Of a DNA stretch of 64,000 bases, positions 1 through 13,100 are shown piece after piece. Positions within the stretch are counted from its first letter, which is position 1, and every line of letters begins with the position of its first letter. The position numbers and the translations under genes are program-made. The notes under the pieces were generated by a model. That model saw nothing but the letters and a program-made list of their open reading frames with translations. It was not told the DNA's origin and did no database searches. Source of the stretch: Symsagittifera roscoffensis (taxonomy: Eukaryota; Xenacoelomorpha; Acoela; Convolutidae); the NCBI RefSeq assembly GCF_963678635.1, contig NC_087067.1, forward strand, positions 51,016,233 through 51,080,232, written 5' to 3'.

Positions 1-1025
1 TTAATTGTGTTTTACGACTTCATTTCCCTGAATTAAACACCAGTCGAGACAAAAGTTGCAGATTTTTTCACATATTTTTTTTATTTTTTGAACTCTAAAT
101 GCTAAGCTTGCTTTGTATCGCATCTGCTGTGAAGCTCCGCTTCACCTTTTTGTAACCTGCGATTAGCGTTAAAATCTTAGTTCAGAGAACTCATTAGTTT
201 TTTTCATTAGCTTATCAAGTACCGGCTACTGCTTTTGTCCGTTTAGCATAGAGGTAACGAACATGCTTTTGTACGGCAAAGATCTTGGTTTCGATTCCGG
301 CCAGCTATCAGGAACTTTTGACTTGAATATCGGCAATTTTTAATTTAAATGAAAAAACTCTAGATGTAGTCCTGTATTGGTTTCGTTTAAAATTGATTTT
401 TAAGAAGCTTGGCCCAATTTTGTTGTGAATTTTCATCTACGATTTTTAAAATATATATTTTCTCCTCATTTTCTTTTGGACTCCAGAAATCATTGAATGG
501 AGCCTTAGATATTAATGTTTGAAATTATGAGAAAGAAATAAAATTTTTCCGTTTTTCAACGAATGTTTTTCTTCGCCTGTGTTTAAGTGTCGATGAACGT
601 AGTTCAGACTCTTATATAGGTCGCGATGATTTTCTTTCGTTTTTTTTTTCAGTAAAAGTCATTAAAATTTTCAAGCAAAGTCAGTTTTTTTTCTGTTCAA
701 TTGCGTTCATTGACTCTTTTCCAATTGTCTGCTGTCAATGTTTTGAGGCTCAAAGTATAGGGAATAGATTGCAATAGAGTGGTCTCGAAAACCTGAAATT
801 TGTTGAAAAATAGGAAATATGTTGAGGTTTTTCAAATAGTCATTTTCATTTTTTTTTCATATATTATTTCACTTAGCTTTTCATATCGCAAGTGGTGCGA
901 AGCTAAATTGTCGCATCTTTATCAGAGAATTGTTGCTTTAGCCTGGAACCAGTTAACTCTTGATAAATCCACTTCGCCTCGGCTGGACCTTTCACCTTCG
1001 TTTCCTTATTCACTTTGAGTTTTAG
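1..1025. other. Intronic or upstream sequence with dispersed repeats
   Basis: I see no convincing exon here. The stretch precedes the first recognised KDM1B-like exon and ends in its splice acceptor (AG at 1024-1025). It holds a tRNA-like SINE head at about 240-302, with a B-box-like GGTTTCGATTCC. Around 105-155 and 882-910 are tails of a dispersed repeat whose hallmark is a short GAAGC/GCTTC hairpin next to ATCGCAAGTGGTG. A segment at 588-630 matches one at 40490-40530. The only sizeable ORF, near 800-1018, is made of repeat tail and poly-T and is not supported as a gene. Confidence 0.5.
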
Positions 1026-1131
1026 GTGAAAGTGTTGGTGATTGGTGCTGGAATAGCTGGACTTGCAGCCGCCAGTCAGTTGTACAACTTCGGAGTCCGA
1101 GTGCAAGTCCTGGAAGCATCGGACAAAATAG
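1026..1131 (+). CDS. KDM1B: KDM1B-like exon: FAD-binding glycine loop
   Basis: Acceptor TTTTAG is just upstream and the donor is G|GTAGAA. Phase 0 enters and phase 1 leaves. It encodes the Rossmann beta-alpha-beta unit with GAGIAG and the acidic VLEA end of the second strand that binds the FAD ribose. Confidence 0.9.
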
Positions 1132-4100
1132 GTAGAAATGATTTCCTTCTATTCGATACTAATATCTGACGGATATAATTTAGCAAAAAATTCAGAAAAA
1201 ACGGAGCGATATAATTTATTGTTTTTTGGAAAGTTCTAGCTTTGTTTTCAGGTGGCAGAATATGCGACCATGTGTTTTCAAGTTCCCACAATCCAAAAAA
1301 GGTGCTATGGAAAACTGCAGACGATGTGTCGTCTCCTCGAGAGCGGGATCAGAGCGAAGCGTCGTCTGGATTCTCCTCAGGAACTGACTCAGATATTGAC
1401 CAACTATCAAGTGTGACTGCCGCTTTATTTGATTCACAACTCATTCCCTCCGCCGATGTTATGCGACAAGAGGACGAGAGTTCGAACAATGATACTGCCA
1501 CTGATGATGAGAAGTACCTCCTGGAGGAATCGGAGGTGACGAAGTCTAAAGACAACAGTGCGATCACTGTTGGCATAGGAGCCTGTTTTGTGCATGGTCC
1601 AATGAACAATCCAGTGTCCTTAATGTGTCATCAGGTATGTGCAGAAACAATGGTAGACACTTCATGTTTAAACTAGTCCATTGAATAGACCACACTTTCA
1701 TATCGAATTGTTTTTATGTGAAGTAATTAAGTTGTTAAGACTGAAACGAAGTTGTTTTCATGATTAATCATCTGAAGAAACGACAAATAAGTTTTATGAT
1801 CCGAAGACTTGGTATGTCGATAGAGAGTCTGGAGAAATTATATTCTACTATTTTCACAAGTTGCTATGTCTATTTGATGAGACAAAAACTGTTTCAGGAA
1901 ATTGGGTCAACTATGTTTCATTTTTTAAATATTTAGCTGAACTTGAAGCTGAAGCGTCTTCGAGCCCACTGCAACCTGTACACAGAGAGAGGAGAACTGA
2001 TTCCGCACTCAATGGACAGGAAAGTAGAGATGCACTTCAACAGTATGCTGGAGGGAGTGTCCAAGTGGAATAACAGCCACACTGCCGGTTTGGAGTACGA
2101 CGCCTCTTCCTATCTGTTCGGAAAGGGAAAGGAAGCGGTTCCTGTTTGGTTCCAACAACTCAACCCAACTCAAAGTAAGACTTCTGTGGTAAATGGCCGA
2201 ATTTTCAGTTGTCTTCTTCAAGTTAAGTTTCGGTAAAGTTAGGACGTCAAATTTAGTTTAAAATTGTCAACCACTTCGTTTTGATATAGTTTTCTTGACC
2301 ATAATCTTGCACATATGTTAATTGAAAATGTTGTGATAGCAAATCTTTTGATAATATTTTTACTTAAGACATTCTGATAAAATAAATAGTTTTATAAGTT
2401 CATTAGTTGTTGTCTCTTGTTGTGTCTAAGTGCGTAAAAGTTTGGATACAGCTGGCAAAAGAGAGTTTTTCCATTGACTGACGTGTACATTCGTTCAAAG
2501 AAACAAAGCTGATAACAAATTTGCGAAAACCAAATTTTATACTGATAATATGCAAACCTCATGTTAACAAACTAGCTGAAGCCATGATAAATTTTATCAC
2601 ATTCAGAAACTATCATGCTGGGAATTTACCCAAATTTTGTTCGTCAAAGCAAAAATATCAAGCTGCTTCAGATGAGATCAAGTCTGAGAAGAAGCGAGAG
2701 AATAATCTATCTGGGAAATCAGAGGAAGGCGGTGGGAGTCTGAAGTTGCCAACATTCACGAGGAACTCTCGCAACTCCACCGGCAGAAGGGGAGGAAGAA
2801 GGGAAGGGGAGGTGGACGAGGGAGTGGCCGATTTGCAGTCTCCGTCCTCGTCCTCATCTGTTCTGCGTGGAAAAGACAAGGCTGCCACTAGAGTCTCACT
2901 TGGAGGTAAATATACTGTTATAACGCTGCGACACCACAGCGTTCCGCCGTAATGAGCTGAAAATCTAGTATAGTTGTCCTTTTTTTGTGGATAATATTAT
3001 TGAATCGACAGGGAGCTGGTCAATGTTTTTTCTGTGAGGCTATGTTATTGCGAGTTCTGATCCTCTGCAGCTTTCCAAATCATAAATTCCATAAATGAAA
3101 AGCTTCATCATAGAATAACTAGAGAAAGTCATAATTTTAGCGAGATCAAGTGTCTTATAATCGGGAAGTAGACTTTTTCCCGTAAACATCCCTTCGTAAA
3201 AATTTGAAAGAAATTAAAAGTGCTTTGTTATTGAACTTTAAAGACATTCAGACGCCGTACCACTTTGTCTAGACGTAACGCGGTTGCCTTTTCAACCTAA
3301 TGTCTGAGTGAAAAAATAATTCAGGTCGGTTATCTTGTAAAACTTAATTCTTTACAGAAAGAATAAATTTCTCCGGTCAATCATTACATAAATTTAGCAA
3401 TTCATCGTTATTTGTAATTATTAAAATGAGACTCGGAGAGGATAGACAACGGGGCCATATGGCCCACAAAAACCTACCCTAGCTATGCATGCTTCTTTCA
3501 CTATCTGGAAAAGATTTTTTAAAATGTTTTTAGAATTTGTTGAAAATTCGTAAATTCATCCATATCTCCTAAACTAAGAGTTTTCGGAAGGTCAAGTTTT
3601 AGCGTTAGAACCTCAGCCCTAAAATACACCCCCGTCAGCATGCAATCACGGGTTCAATAAATTTTTTCTTCTTATAATTTGAATATGTAATCGAATTAGA
3701 TTTTTTTTCTAAGTTATTGAATTTTTTTTTAATATCTCCTAAACTAAGAGTTTCTGGAAGGTGAAATTTTAGCGTTAGAATCTCAACACTTAAAATTTAT
3801 ACCTTTAGCATGCAATTACGGGTTCAATAAATTTTTCTACTTATAATTTGAAAATGTAATCGAATTAGATTTTTTTCTAAGTTTTTGATTTTTTTAAAAA
3901 AATCGTCCATATCTCCTAAACTAAGAGTTTCTGGAAGGTCAAGTTTTAGCGTTAGAACCTCAGCCCTAAAATACACCCCCGTCAGCATGCAATCACGGGT
4001 TCAATAAATTTTTTCTTCTTATAATTTGAATATGTAATCGATTAACTCTTCATTTTGCACTAAAAACACAGCTTTAAATGTATGATAAAATGTTTCTAAT

Positions 4101-7100
4101 TCTGTTTTCGAATATCTTTCAATTTTCCTCAGGCATCAACTTTTGCGCTGACAGGAGGTTGAAAAGCTTGGTAGCACGATATCGAACGGAAAACCGATTG
4201 ATTTTTTTCTTACATATGGGTTCTGCTAATAGTTTTGTTTTGACAGTCTCGTGGCCCTTATTTTCTTTTCAAAGGAGAATAGATCGTTTAAAAAACTTCG
4301 AGAAAGAGACTTTGTGATAGCACGAAGTATGAACTTGAGTAGTTGGTAAACAATACTTCTATAGTTTTCAAGCAATTGGCATCGTGGCGCATAATGTCTT
4401 AGTTTCGATATAATCACGCATTGTTTTCGAGTCCCATTTTCACCGAATCGGTGTGACTTCGAAATGATAGTTCAGAGTCACTGTATAAACCTAGATTTTT
4501 ACAAGCAGGTTTATTAATCACCTTTGAGAAATTAAAGGTGGATTTTGAATTGGACGCACTTTTTATGTTCGTTTGTATTGTCTTATCATAATTTATAATT
4601 AGCTTATTTCCATGAAACCAATGGTCAAGATGACGAGATCATCTTCAATATTTAAAATCTGGCAGCCTATAACAGTTATGTTGGTGTCATCTGTAAATAA
4701 GATTACTTCTGCTGTTTTACATGTCACCGGCAAATCCTTAATGTATATAAGGAAAAGCAACGGACCTAAAATCGATCCTTGTGGGACGCCGCATTTTATT
4801 TTTTTCCAATCTGAACAAACACCATTTACTTCAATTCGTTGTTGACGATCGTTGAAGTAGGACCTAAACCGTTTTAAGCAATTGCCTCTAATGCCATTTG
4901 CATCAGGTTTTATCCGAAGTATTTCATGATCAAGAGTATCAAAATCTTTCCTTAAATCAAGGAAAAAAACTAAGCCTCCTTAAACGAGTTTTTCAGTAAT
5001 ATATTTTTTTTCAGTTAGCCCAACAACTGCTTCTATTGTACTATGTTTTGATCTGAACCCAAATTGCTTGCTATACAACAAAGCGAATTTTTCCTTGTAT
5101 GCCTAGATTCGGTTATACATTGTTCTTTCGTATACCTTGCTCCATACAATAAGTAAACAGATTGGCCGGTAAATATTTTCATCTAATTTGGAATTATCTT
5201 TATGAACAGGAAGTATTTTTGCTTTACGCAAAGCAGAGGGAAATATGCCTTTTTCAAAAGTAAGGCTGACTAGAAACGATATAAATGGGGCAGTAACGTT
5301 TTAAGATGCTTTCACTATTTGATTGCTGATATAGTCATCACCAGATGTTGATTTGTCGTCTAATTGACAGATAATATCGTCGATCTCTGATGGCGTTGTT
5401 CTGTATAGAAACATTGACCAATTTAATTTAGGTACTGGAGGTGGAGATACATTTGGAATATCTGTTTTCAGGTTTTCACCAATATTGGTGAAAAAAATCA
5501 TTAAATCTAGTCGCAACATCTTCAGTTGGATTATCATTTAGTTTTTGGCATGATTCAAGAATTGGCACTTTAGAGCGAGATATAGATTTGCCATTTAGCT
5601 CATTAAGTAATTACTTGAGTCATCAATTCAATTCTTAAAGTTATCCAATAAAATTTTAGTTCATTCATTTTGACCGCTTGTTCGAATTTCTTTCTCAAAT
5701 TAGTATAAGTATTCAATAAAGTACTATTTTCAATGTTTTTTTTTCAGTTTGTGTGGGATTTGTTCCTCTTTGTTCTGAGATTTTTAACGCGTTGTTGAAC
5801 CATGGTGGTTGTGGTTTCTTGCTAGTGTTTATTTTCTTGATTGGCGCATATCGGTTTATCACTTTTTCAAAGATAGGTTGAAGAAATTTAAAATTTAATT
5901 CTTCAATGCACGTTTTCGACCCAGTGGGCGTCTACCCACGTTTTGTTGGCTTAGTGGCCTCTCGCTAAATACTAAAAGTTAATTTGATACTGATTGTTGT
6001 GTTTTTCTGGTCAATATATTTTTTTTCTATAAACTAGCTTCAGATGCTACGTTTGCACTGTATCGAAATTGACGGGAAGCTCTGCATCGTCTCTGTGTTT
6101 AAAATCTCTGTGGTAAACATAGTCTAAACATGAAAGCTATATGACTAAAGTTTTTCCATCAGCAAAAAACGTAGCTTTCGAAAAATTAATAGCTAAGGGT
6201 TGTAGCTAAGAAAGCTAAGACAGTAGCTAAGCTAAGACAATAGAAAGCTAAGACAACAGCTAAGCAAAGACAATAGCTAAGAAAACGCACTGGATATGTG
6301 GCTATAATCTCAAAGATAACCTGTATAAGAGTGTTATCTTAATTATTGTATTTATTACCACCCACAAATAACATAAAAGCGCGACCTGATAATGTCAAGT
6401 AATGTAGTGAAGATGCTTATATGGTTTGGTTCTTATCATAAAAGAAAAAATCAAAACTTGTTCCGACCAATTTTGTTTGACTTTTTTTTTACACAAGCAA
6501 AGCTTAGTGTCTGATTACGGTAGCCATTTTTTTCCAACCCAAGTCGCAAATATAATGCTGATAAAAGTGGCACTTTCGTATATTAATATTTTGTTGATCT
6601 TTGCTGCATGTCATTGTTCTTTATCTAAGTTATTGGTGGCCAGTTCCTCTTTAATAGAAATCAGGTATAATAAAACTATTTGAGGTTGGGTTTTCTCGTA
6701 TAGTTTTTCAGGACTACGCCCTAATTGCTGTAAAACGCACTGTAAAAATCGACAACAAACCATTTTATGATTTTTTTGAAGTTTATTGGTTTCATCAAAA
6801 ATTGAACTTCCAAATCTGAGATTAAGTTTTTAATCGGAAAGACTTGGCAATTGGAATTTTCTCTGAAGAAGCAGATATGCCTATTTTTTTAGTAGAAACC
6901 TAAATTTGAACTAGAAAAAAAAAACATTTATAAAAATTCTAAGCATGCGTAAAAGTTCTGCCCCATCTGAAATGAAAGGCTCAATCGAAAGAACAAGTGC
7001 TGATATTTTCGCAATGTCAAGTAATGTAGTGAAGATGCTTATATGGTTTGGTTCTTATCATAAAAGAAAAAATCAAAACTTGTTCCGACCAATTTTGTTT

Positions 7101-10100
7101 GACTTTTTTTTTACACAAGCAAAGCTTAGTGTCTGATTACGGTAGCCATTTTTTTCCAACCCAAGTCGCAAATATAATACTGATAAAAGTGGCACTTTCG
7201 TATATTAATATTTTGTTGATCTTTGCTGCATGTCATTGTTCTTTATCTAAGTTATTGGTGGCCAGTTCCTCTTTAATAGAAATCAGGTATAATAAAACTT
7301 TTTGAGGTTGGGTTTTCTCGTATAGTTTTTCAGGACTACGCCCTAATTGCTGTAAAACGCACTGTAAAAATCGACAACAAACCATTTTATGATTTTTTTG
7401 AAGTTTATTGGTTTCATCAAAAATTGAACTTCCAAATCTGAGATTAAGTTTTTAATCGGAAAGACTTGGCAATTGGAATTTTCTCTGAAGAAGCAGATAT
7501 GCCTATTTTTTTAGTAGAAACCTAAATTTGAACTAGAAAAAAAAACATTTATAAAAATTCTAAGCATGCGTAAAAGTTCTGCCCCATCTGAAATGAAAGG
7601 CTCAATCGAAAGAACAAGTGCTGATATTTTCGCAAATATCAGATTTTTAGTTTTACCATTTCGTTTTTTATCCCGTTATCAAATTGAGTGAATTTTATCA
7701 AAGAATAAATTGAAGACACTTCTTTAGGTCGTGTTTTTGCTATCTTTTTTTGATATTATTTGTCCGAGACAAGAAGTTTGAAAAAATACTTGTTATTAAA
7801 TTTTTATAGCGTTAAAAATGCTCACTGAATTGTATGAATAGCATTTTTTATCACCTAGGATTTCGGTTTTCTCACAGCTCAATTCAAGCTTGTTTGCCGA
7901 GCTAACGAAAATACAAATGGAACGAAAAACCGTGAATGACTTCTACTTTCGAGAGTGGATTTTAGTTTTTAGATTTCCCCGTGGAATGAAAAATGATACG
8001 TTTTGTTTGAACCATTTTTTATCTATTTGGTTAGTTTTATGAAAAAAGCGTCTTTCACATGAAATTCATGAGATTAAATGTGATGTTTTGTTCGGTTTTT
8101 TAAACTCAATTACATTTCTCCGACTTTTTGTTTTCTTTTTACATGAGTACACTGAGCCTTCGAATTTTTCATTCCAATAAAAACAAGAGTTTTTGGTGTT
8201 TTTCATACTCGTTTAGCTTCCTCGCTTTCAGTAAGGTTTTCTTCGAATTTACTCACTGGTAGTATTTTTTAAAGTTTCTATTTCTAATGATAATGATCAA
8301 GCAACATTTACATATGTATTGGTATTATTTCAATCATGCAAAAAATAATTACAAAATTTTTAGTATCAAAATATACTACTAAAAATAAACTGAGCACGAA
8401 TGTATGAATATTTGTCAGACTGTTCAAAGTATGCCATCGATAATTATTTAGCAATATTTTATTGTCGCTTGCCTTGTCTTCTTTTATGATGAATATTCGT
8501 GGGTCGTGTTTGTTTCTCAATTGTCTCCCGCAGTGATTGTGCGTTCGGAATCAGCTCGGCTGCTCATAGGAGACGAAGTCATGTTGATAGCACTTAAATG
8601 CTGCTGAGAAATGATCAGCTCTGGTCTCAGCATCTTCTGGATATCCTCGAATGTGACATGAGTGGCCTCCCGTTTGTTGCCTGCCCCTCCAACTTTGGCC
8701 GTGGAGCAGGTGTTGATTTTGTTGGCCACTGGCTCGTACATGCTGTAAGTTTTGCGATGTCTTGCTCCTCGCTCCAGAGTTTTGGACATCTGTGGTTTGT
8801 CATCAATATCCATCTCGGGATCTAACAAAATGACATGAGTTTAGATTTTGCGAACAGATTATTTATTCCTTGGATTGGATATCAGAAAATAAAGGGTTAA
8901 ACTTAACACCTATTTAGTGCTATGGTTTCGTTGATAAAACGAAGTGCTGAAGTTGCATGGGTTTTTCCTATGTTTGAGGAGATGGCCTAAAGGTCGGTAC
9001 TGACCAATATGTGGGTGGGCGAGTTCTTCAGCTGAAATATGCATCAAGTTGTGCTCAATTGCACTCAGAAGGGCATAATTCACTCGGAACACGAACTGAT
9101 TTGCCCCTGTCTGAACTCCACCTGAGCCACCAGCGCCCCCCTCGTTCCCCGCGATCCCGTCTGAATTTGGATCCCGACTGGTGTCGAAATCAGGGACAGT
9201 CATTTGCATGCCGGATTCCACTGGCTCTGTGTAGTGCATCTCTCGACAGATGGGACACTTGACAAAACCAAGCACTTTGGCGCTCATGTCTTCGCCTAAC
9301 TTACCTGCAAACAGAAAATTCATTAATAGTTTCTAGTTTTCAGCCTGACATAACGTCTCTTTCTGCTTTAAGTGTGCCTGGCTAACTTTATTTGTTTTGA
9401 ATGGAAGTCAAAAAAGGTAGTTTTTTTTAGAAATTTTCATTTGAATTACCCAGACATTTGGAGCACAGTGTATGTCCGCATTGCATCAATCTGGGCAAAT
9501 GGTCTCGGAATGACGTCAGCTGTTCCTGGAATGTAGTGCCACCAGAAGCACCCATTTGAGCTCCGGATGTTGAAGTCACGTGGTCTTCGAAGTCAAACTG
9601 GTACTGTTCGAAACAGATGGGGCATTCGTACGGGGACCGGGAGAGGTTATCGCCTCGGACACTGCTGTCCTCGTGTTCGGAAGAGTGCTCGTACCACGAG
9701 GCGATGTCCTCATCGTGAACAAACACGTCAGGTGTTTCTTGCCAGTAGTCGTGTGGATAGGAGTGGTTATTGTTGCCCCCCTTTATAGATTGAATAGTGC
9801 TAGAGGGGGAGTCGACTGCAGAGGTGATACAATGCGCAGTGAAACAGAATGAGAGTTTTGTGCTGGCCGAAGTCAGTCTGCTCTTGCTGATGACTTTGTC
9901 GCTTTTGCCTCCGTTTGTTCCGCCCTGTTCTCGGCTACTTAGTCTACAAAAAATAAGTAGTCAGAGAAAACAAGACAGTCTATTTCAAACTATCCATTTT
10001 ATTCATTTTGCCTTATATTTTTCGGATTACGAAATTTTGGAGCAATTACAAAATATTAATCTGAAATAAGACCTTAAGTGGAAGGTAATCAAAAAGTAAG

Positions 10101-13100
10101 GAACTACTGACCTGGTCCTGGGAGTAACGTCAGTGTCGCTGTGTTTCCTCCCCGATGATGATTTGGATCCCAGTCTGCTGGCCCCGTGTTTCTTCAAGAC
10201 TACCGAAGTCTTGCTTTGATTAGAGACTGGTTCTTGTCTCTTGGTGGATTCTTCGCTGCTGTGCTCGTGGTTTTTGCGAGATGCGAATCTCTTTGTGATG
10301 TTCTTCAGGGGCCATCCACTCCCTGAAGAGGGACTCCTCACAGGACTCGGTTGTGATTGGTCACTTCTGGATTCTGACTGCAAATTGGATTCCATCTCTT
10401 TGTTTGGGTAGCGCTATCGATTTTTTTATACTGCTAAATTTTTAAACCAATTTCTGTTCTGTCGCAGCTTAACAATAATGTTTACTTCTGACTTTATAAT
10501 TGAATGAAGAGTTCAAAAGTTTTCTGTTGCTTTTTGAAATGTTTTGTTTTCCTCGTGACACTTCCTTATTTCCTGTTTGTTTTCGAAGTTCAGGTTTTGA
10601 CCTGTCTCCTGGTATGAAGCTATCTTTAATGGTTAGTAAATTGTGAATATTTGGAGTAGATAACAATTCTGATAGTAACTAGTTGATTTGAACTCTTGTT
10701 TAGTCGAATGTGTTACTTCGTTTTCTTTGCTTTCCCTCTAAATTGCAGTTGTGGTTGTTAATGATGGTACGCTGCACCGGTTGGCGGCAAGTGGCTCCCC
10801 CTTAAAGCGCCGTCGATTTTCACTCCAATTTCTATTCTATCGTAGTTGCTCTTCTTACAACTTAAGTTATAAGCTACCAAAACGCTTCCTCTTTTTTGCT
10901 TTTGCTTCTTCAATAAAAGTTTTGCAGTTGCAAAAAAATTTTGTTTCAGTCGATATGGTTGTTTTGTTTTGGTGCCGTTGAAATATTTAAGCAGTTTTTC
11001 AACTAACTTGTGAAGTTGAGGCTGGCGTCTTTTTTTCTTAATGAATATTTTTGCGGTTGCAACAAAATGGTATTTCTGTTGATAATAGTAGTCGTGTTGA
11101 GAATGAAAGTGGCAGTTTTTTCTCAGTCTAAGTCTGTGTTAGAACGGGAAAAGCGCAGGATTATTGTAAATTGGGTGCATGTTGGTGGCGGTAGGAAATG
11201 GTGATGAATTTCCTGCTGTTTTCTGCTTTTTGCTGTTTTTATCCTTTTTGCCTGAATTTGTGCGTGAAAGAAATTGGAACTGCATTTGTGTGCCAATAGA
11301 AAGAGTTGGCTTAGAGAGGGAGGTAGGGTTGGATTTAGAAGAGAGGTATCTGTATCCTGTACCTGTAGCAATGGAGATCTGAAGGTAACTGCAGTTAGAT
11401 GCTAGTTCGTTCACGCTGGTACAAGTAGGTAGGCTGTAACTTTTTGCACGGCGCCGCCATCGAAAGAAAAGAAGTGGATGTTATAAACGCCTGAATGGAA
11501 AGGGAAAATATATGAATGGAAAAAAGAAGGAAAAAAACTAGTAGAAAATTATGTCTCTCTTGCTACCTTAAAAGGAAAGAAAGTCGCAATGGCAGAAGAA
11601 AATATTTTCTCCGCAGGAATGAAGTGTAAGGAAAAGAGATAAAATATGCATATATAACTGAGCAGAGGAAAAACTGAATGGTGTAAGCGCACAGACAAGT
11701 GTCTTTTGGCCCCAGTTATCCACTATTTTTTTGCTCTATAGTTATTTTCCATTCACTTTTTTCCTAGCACATTATGATTTTAAGTTAAAGTTTCAGATGG
11801 CAGAAAGACCAAATGGCAGAAAGTTGTATTAGACAATCAGAAATTAGTAGTAAGATTCTGATTTTTAAAAAAAAGTGACAATTCAGTCAGAGTCTAAAAT
11901 CTGTTGATTGGCTAAAAATTTTCTGCAATTCGGTTTCTGCATGAGATTAGACTCTCAAGACTTCTAGGAAATGGAAAAAGAATGTATCTTGAGGGAACAA
12001 ATATGGGCTGTTTCCGCGGATGATAAGAAGAAAGACTCGCTCTGGCGCATACAGCCAAAGGTAATTTGTTATTGCGTGACGGTTCTGAACTGATACGGTA
12101 AAGCCAGCAGTATTCAGTGCTTTTTGAACTGGAACTACTTGTGCTGTCTTTACTTTCTCAATTTTTGTAGTTTGACCGTCAAAATCGAATGCAAGCTCAA
12201 CCCACTGGGTTTTTTTATCAGCTTCTAAATTGAAATAGTTTCTGCATTGAATTCTTAAGAAAGGACTAAGAAAATTAAAAGTAGTCAAAATAAGTCTTTT
12301 TTGCTCATCGGAGAACCAAAGATAGTGCAAAAATTTCTTTTGCATAAATGCTAATTGTTACGACTTTTGAAAATCTGGAGCAACTTAGACTTCGGTTGTC
12401 CATTTTTTTTCCAAGTAAAATAAATTTCCACAAAAAATCATCGGCATGGATCGAGTGATAATCATGAGATTGAAGTCAATTTTTTGCCTTGTAGCCGTGA
12501 TTGATTATTTAAAAATTTTCAAAAAATTTTTTTTTGTCGAGAAAAACACGTTTGGAATTTATGAGGTTTGTTCTAATTTCGAGCGAGTAATTCTTTTCTT
12601 ATTGAAGACAACAAACTCAGGAAAACCAGTTTTGGATGCTTCATTTAGCGCTATCTTGGCGAGAAACAGTTTTCAAACTAGCGTCAGCTCAGTATATTAA
12701 GAACCTTCCGTTTTTATCTAACCTAAGCCGTAAATATTGGTGCCACTTGCGGAGCACCTTTACAGCTTTTTGATAGCATGTGCTTTGACTTTCGATTAGT
12801 AATAAATTAACACAGTTGATGTATTTTTAATTCATCAAATGAACCGAAAAAAGCTATTTGTTTCAAACAACATCAGAGTAATAAAGGTCGATTTCAGAAA
12901 TTGCGAGATATTGAAAATTTCTGAAATCATCTCGCAATTTTGAAACGCATAATTTATACATAAGGTGACTGCATGCTTTGCGATTTGTTACATGAAAAGT
13001 TTGTGTAGATGCCTTCAGTTTGTCATATTCCAAATTATTACCTGCAAAATTGGGTCTATTTGTATTTGGAGCCACTTTTGCTGAATAGCATTGACAATTT

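Noticed and set aside
800-1018. 72-codon frame just before the first KDM1B exon
   Set aside because: Built from poly-T and the dispersed repeat tail; no splice or homology support.
4132-4200. Possible KDM1B exon after TTTCCTCAG with an open frame
   Set aside because: No family similarity, no fitting donor, and the exons ending at 2905 and starting at 17280 already join in phase.
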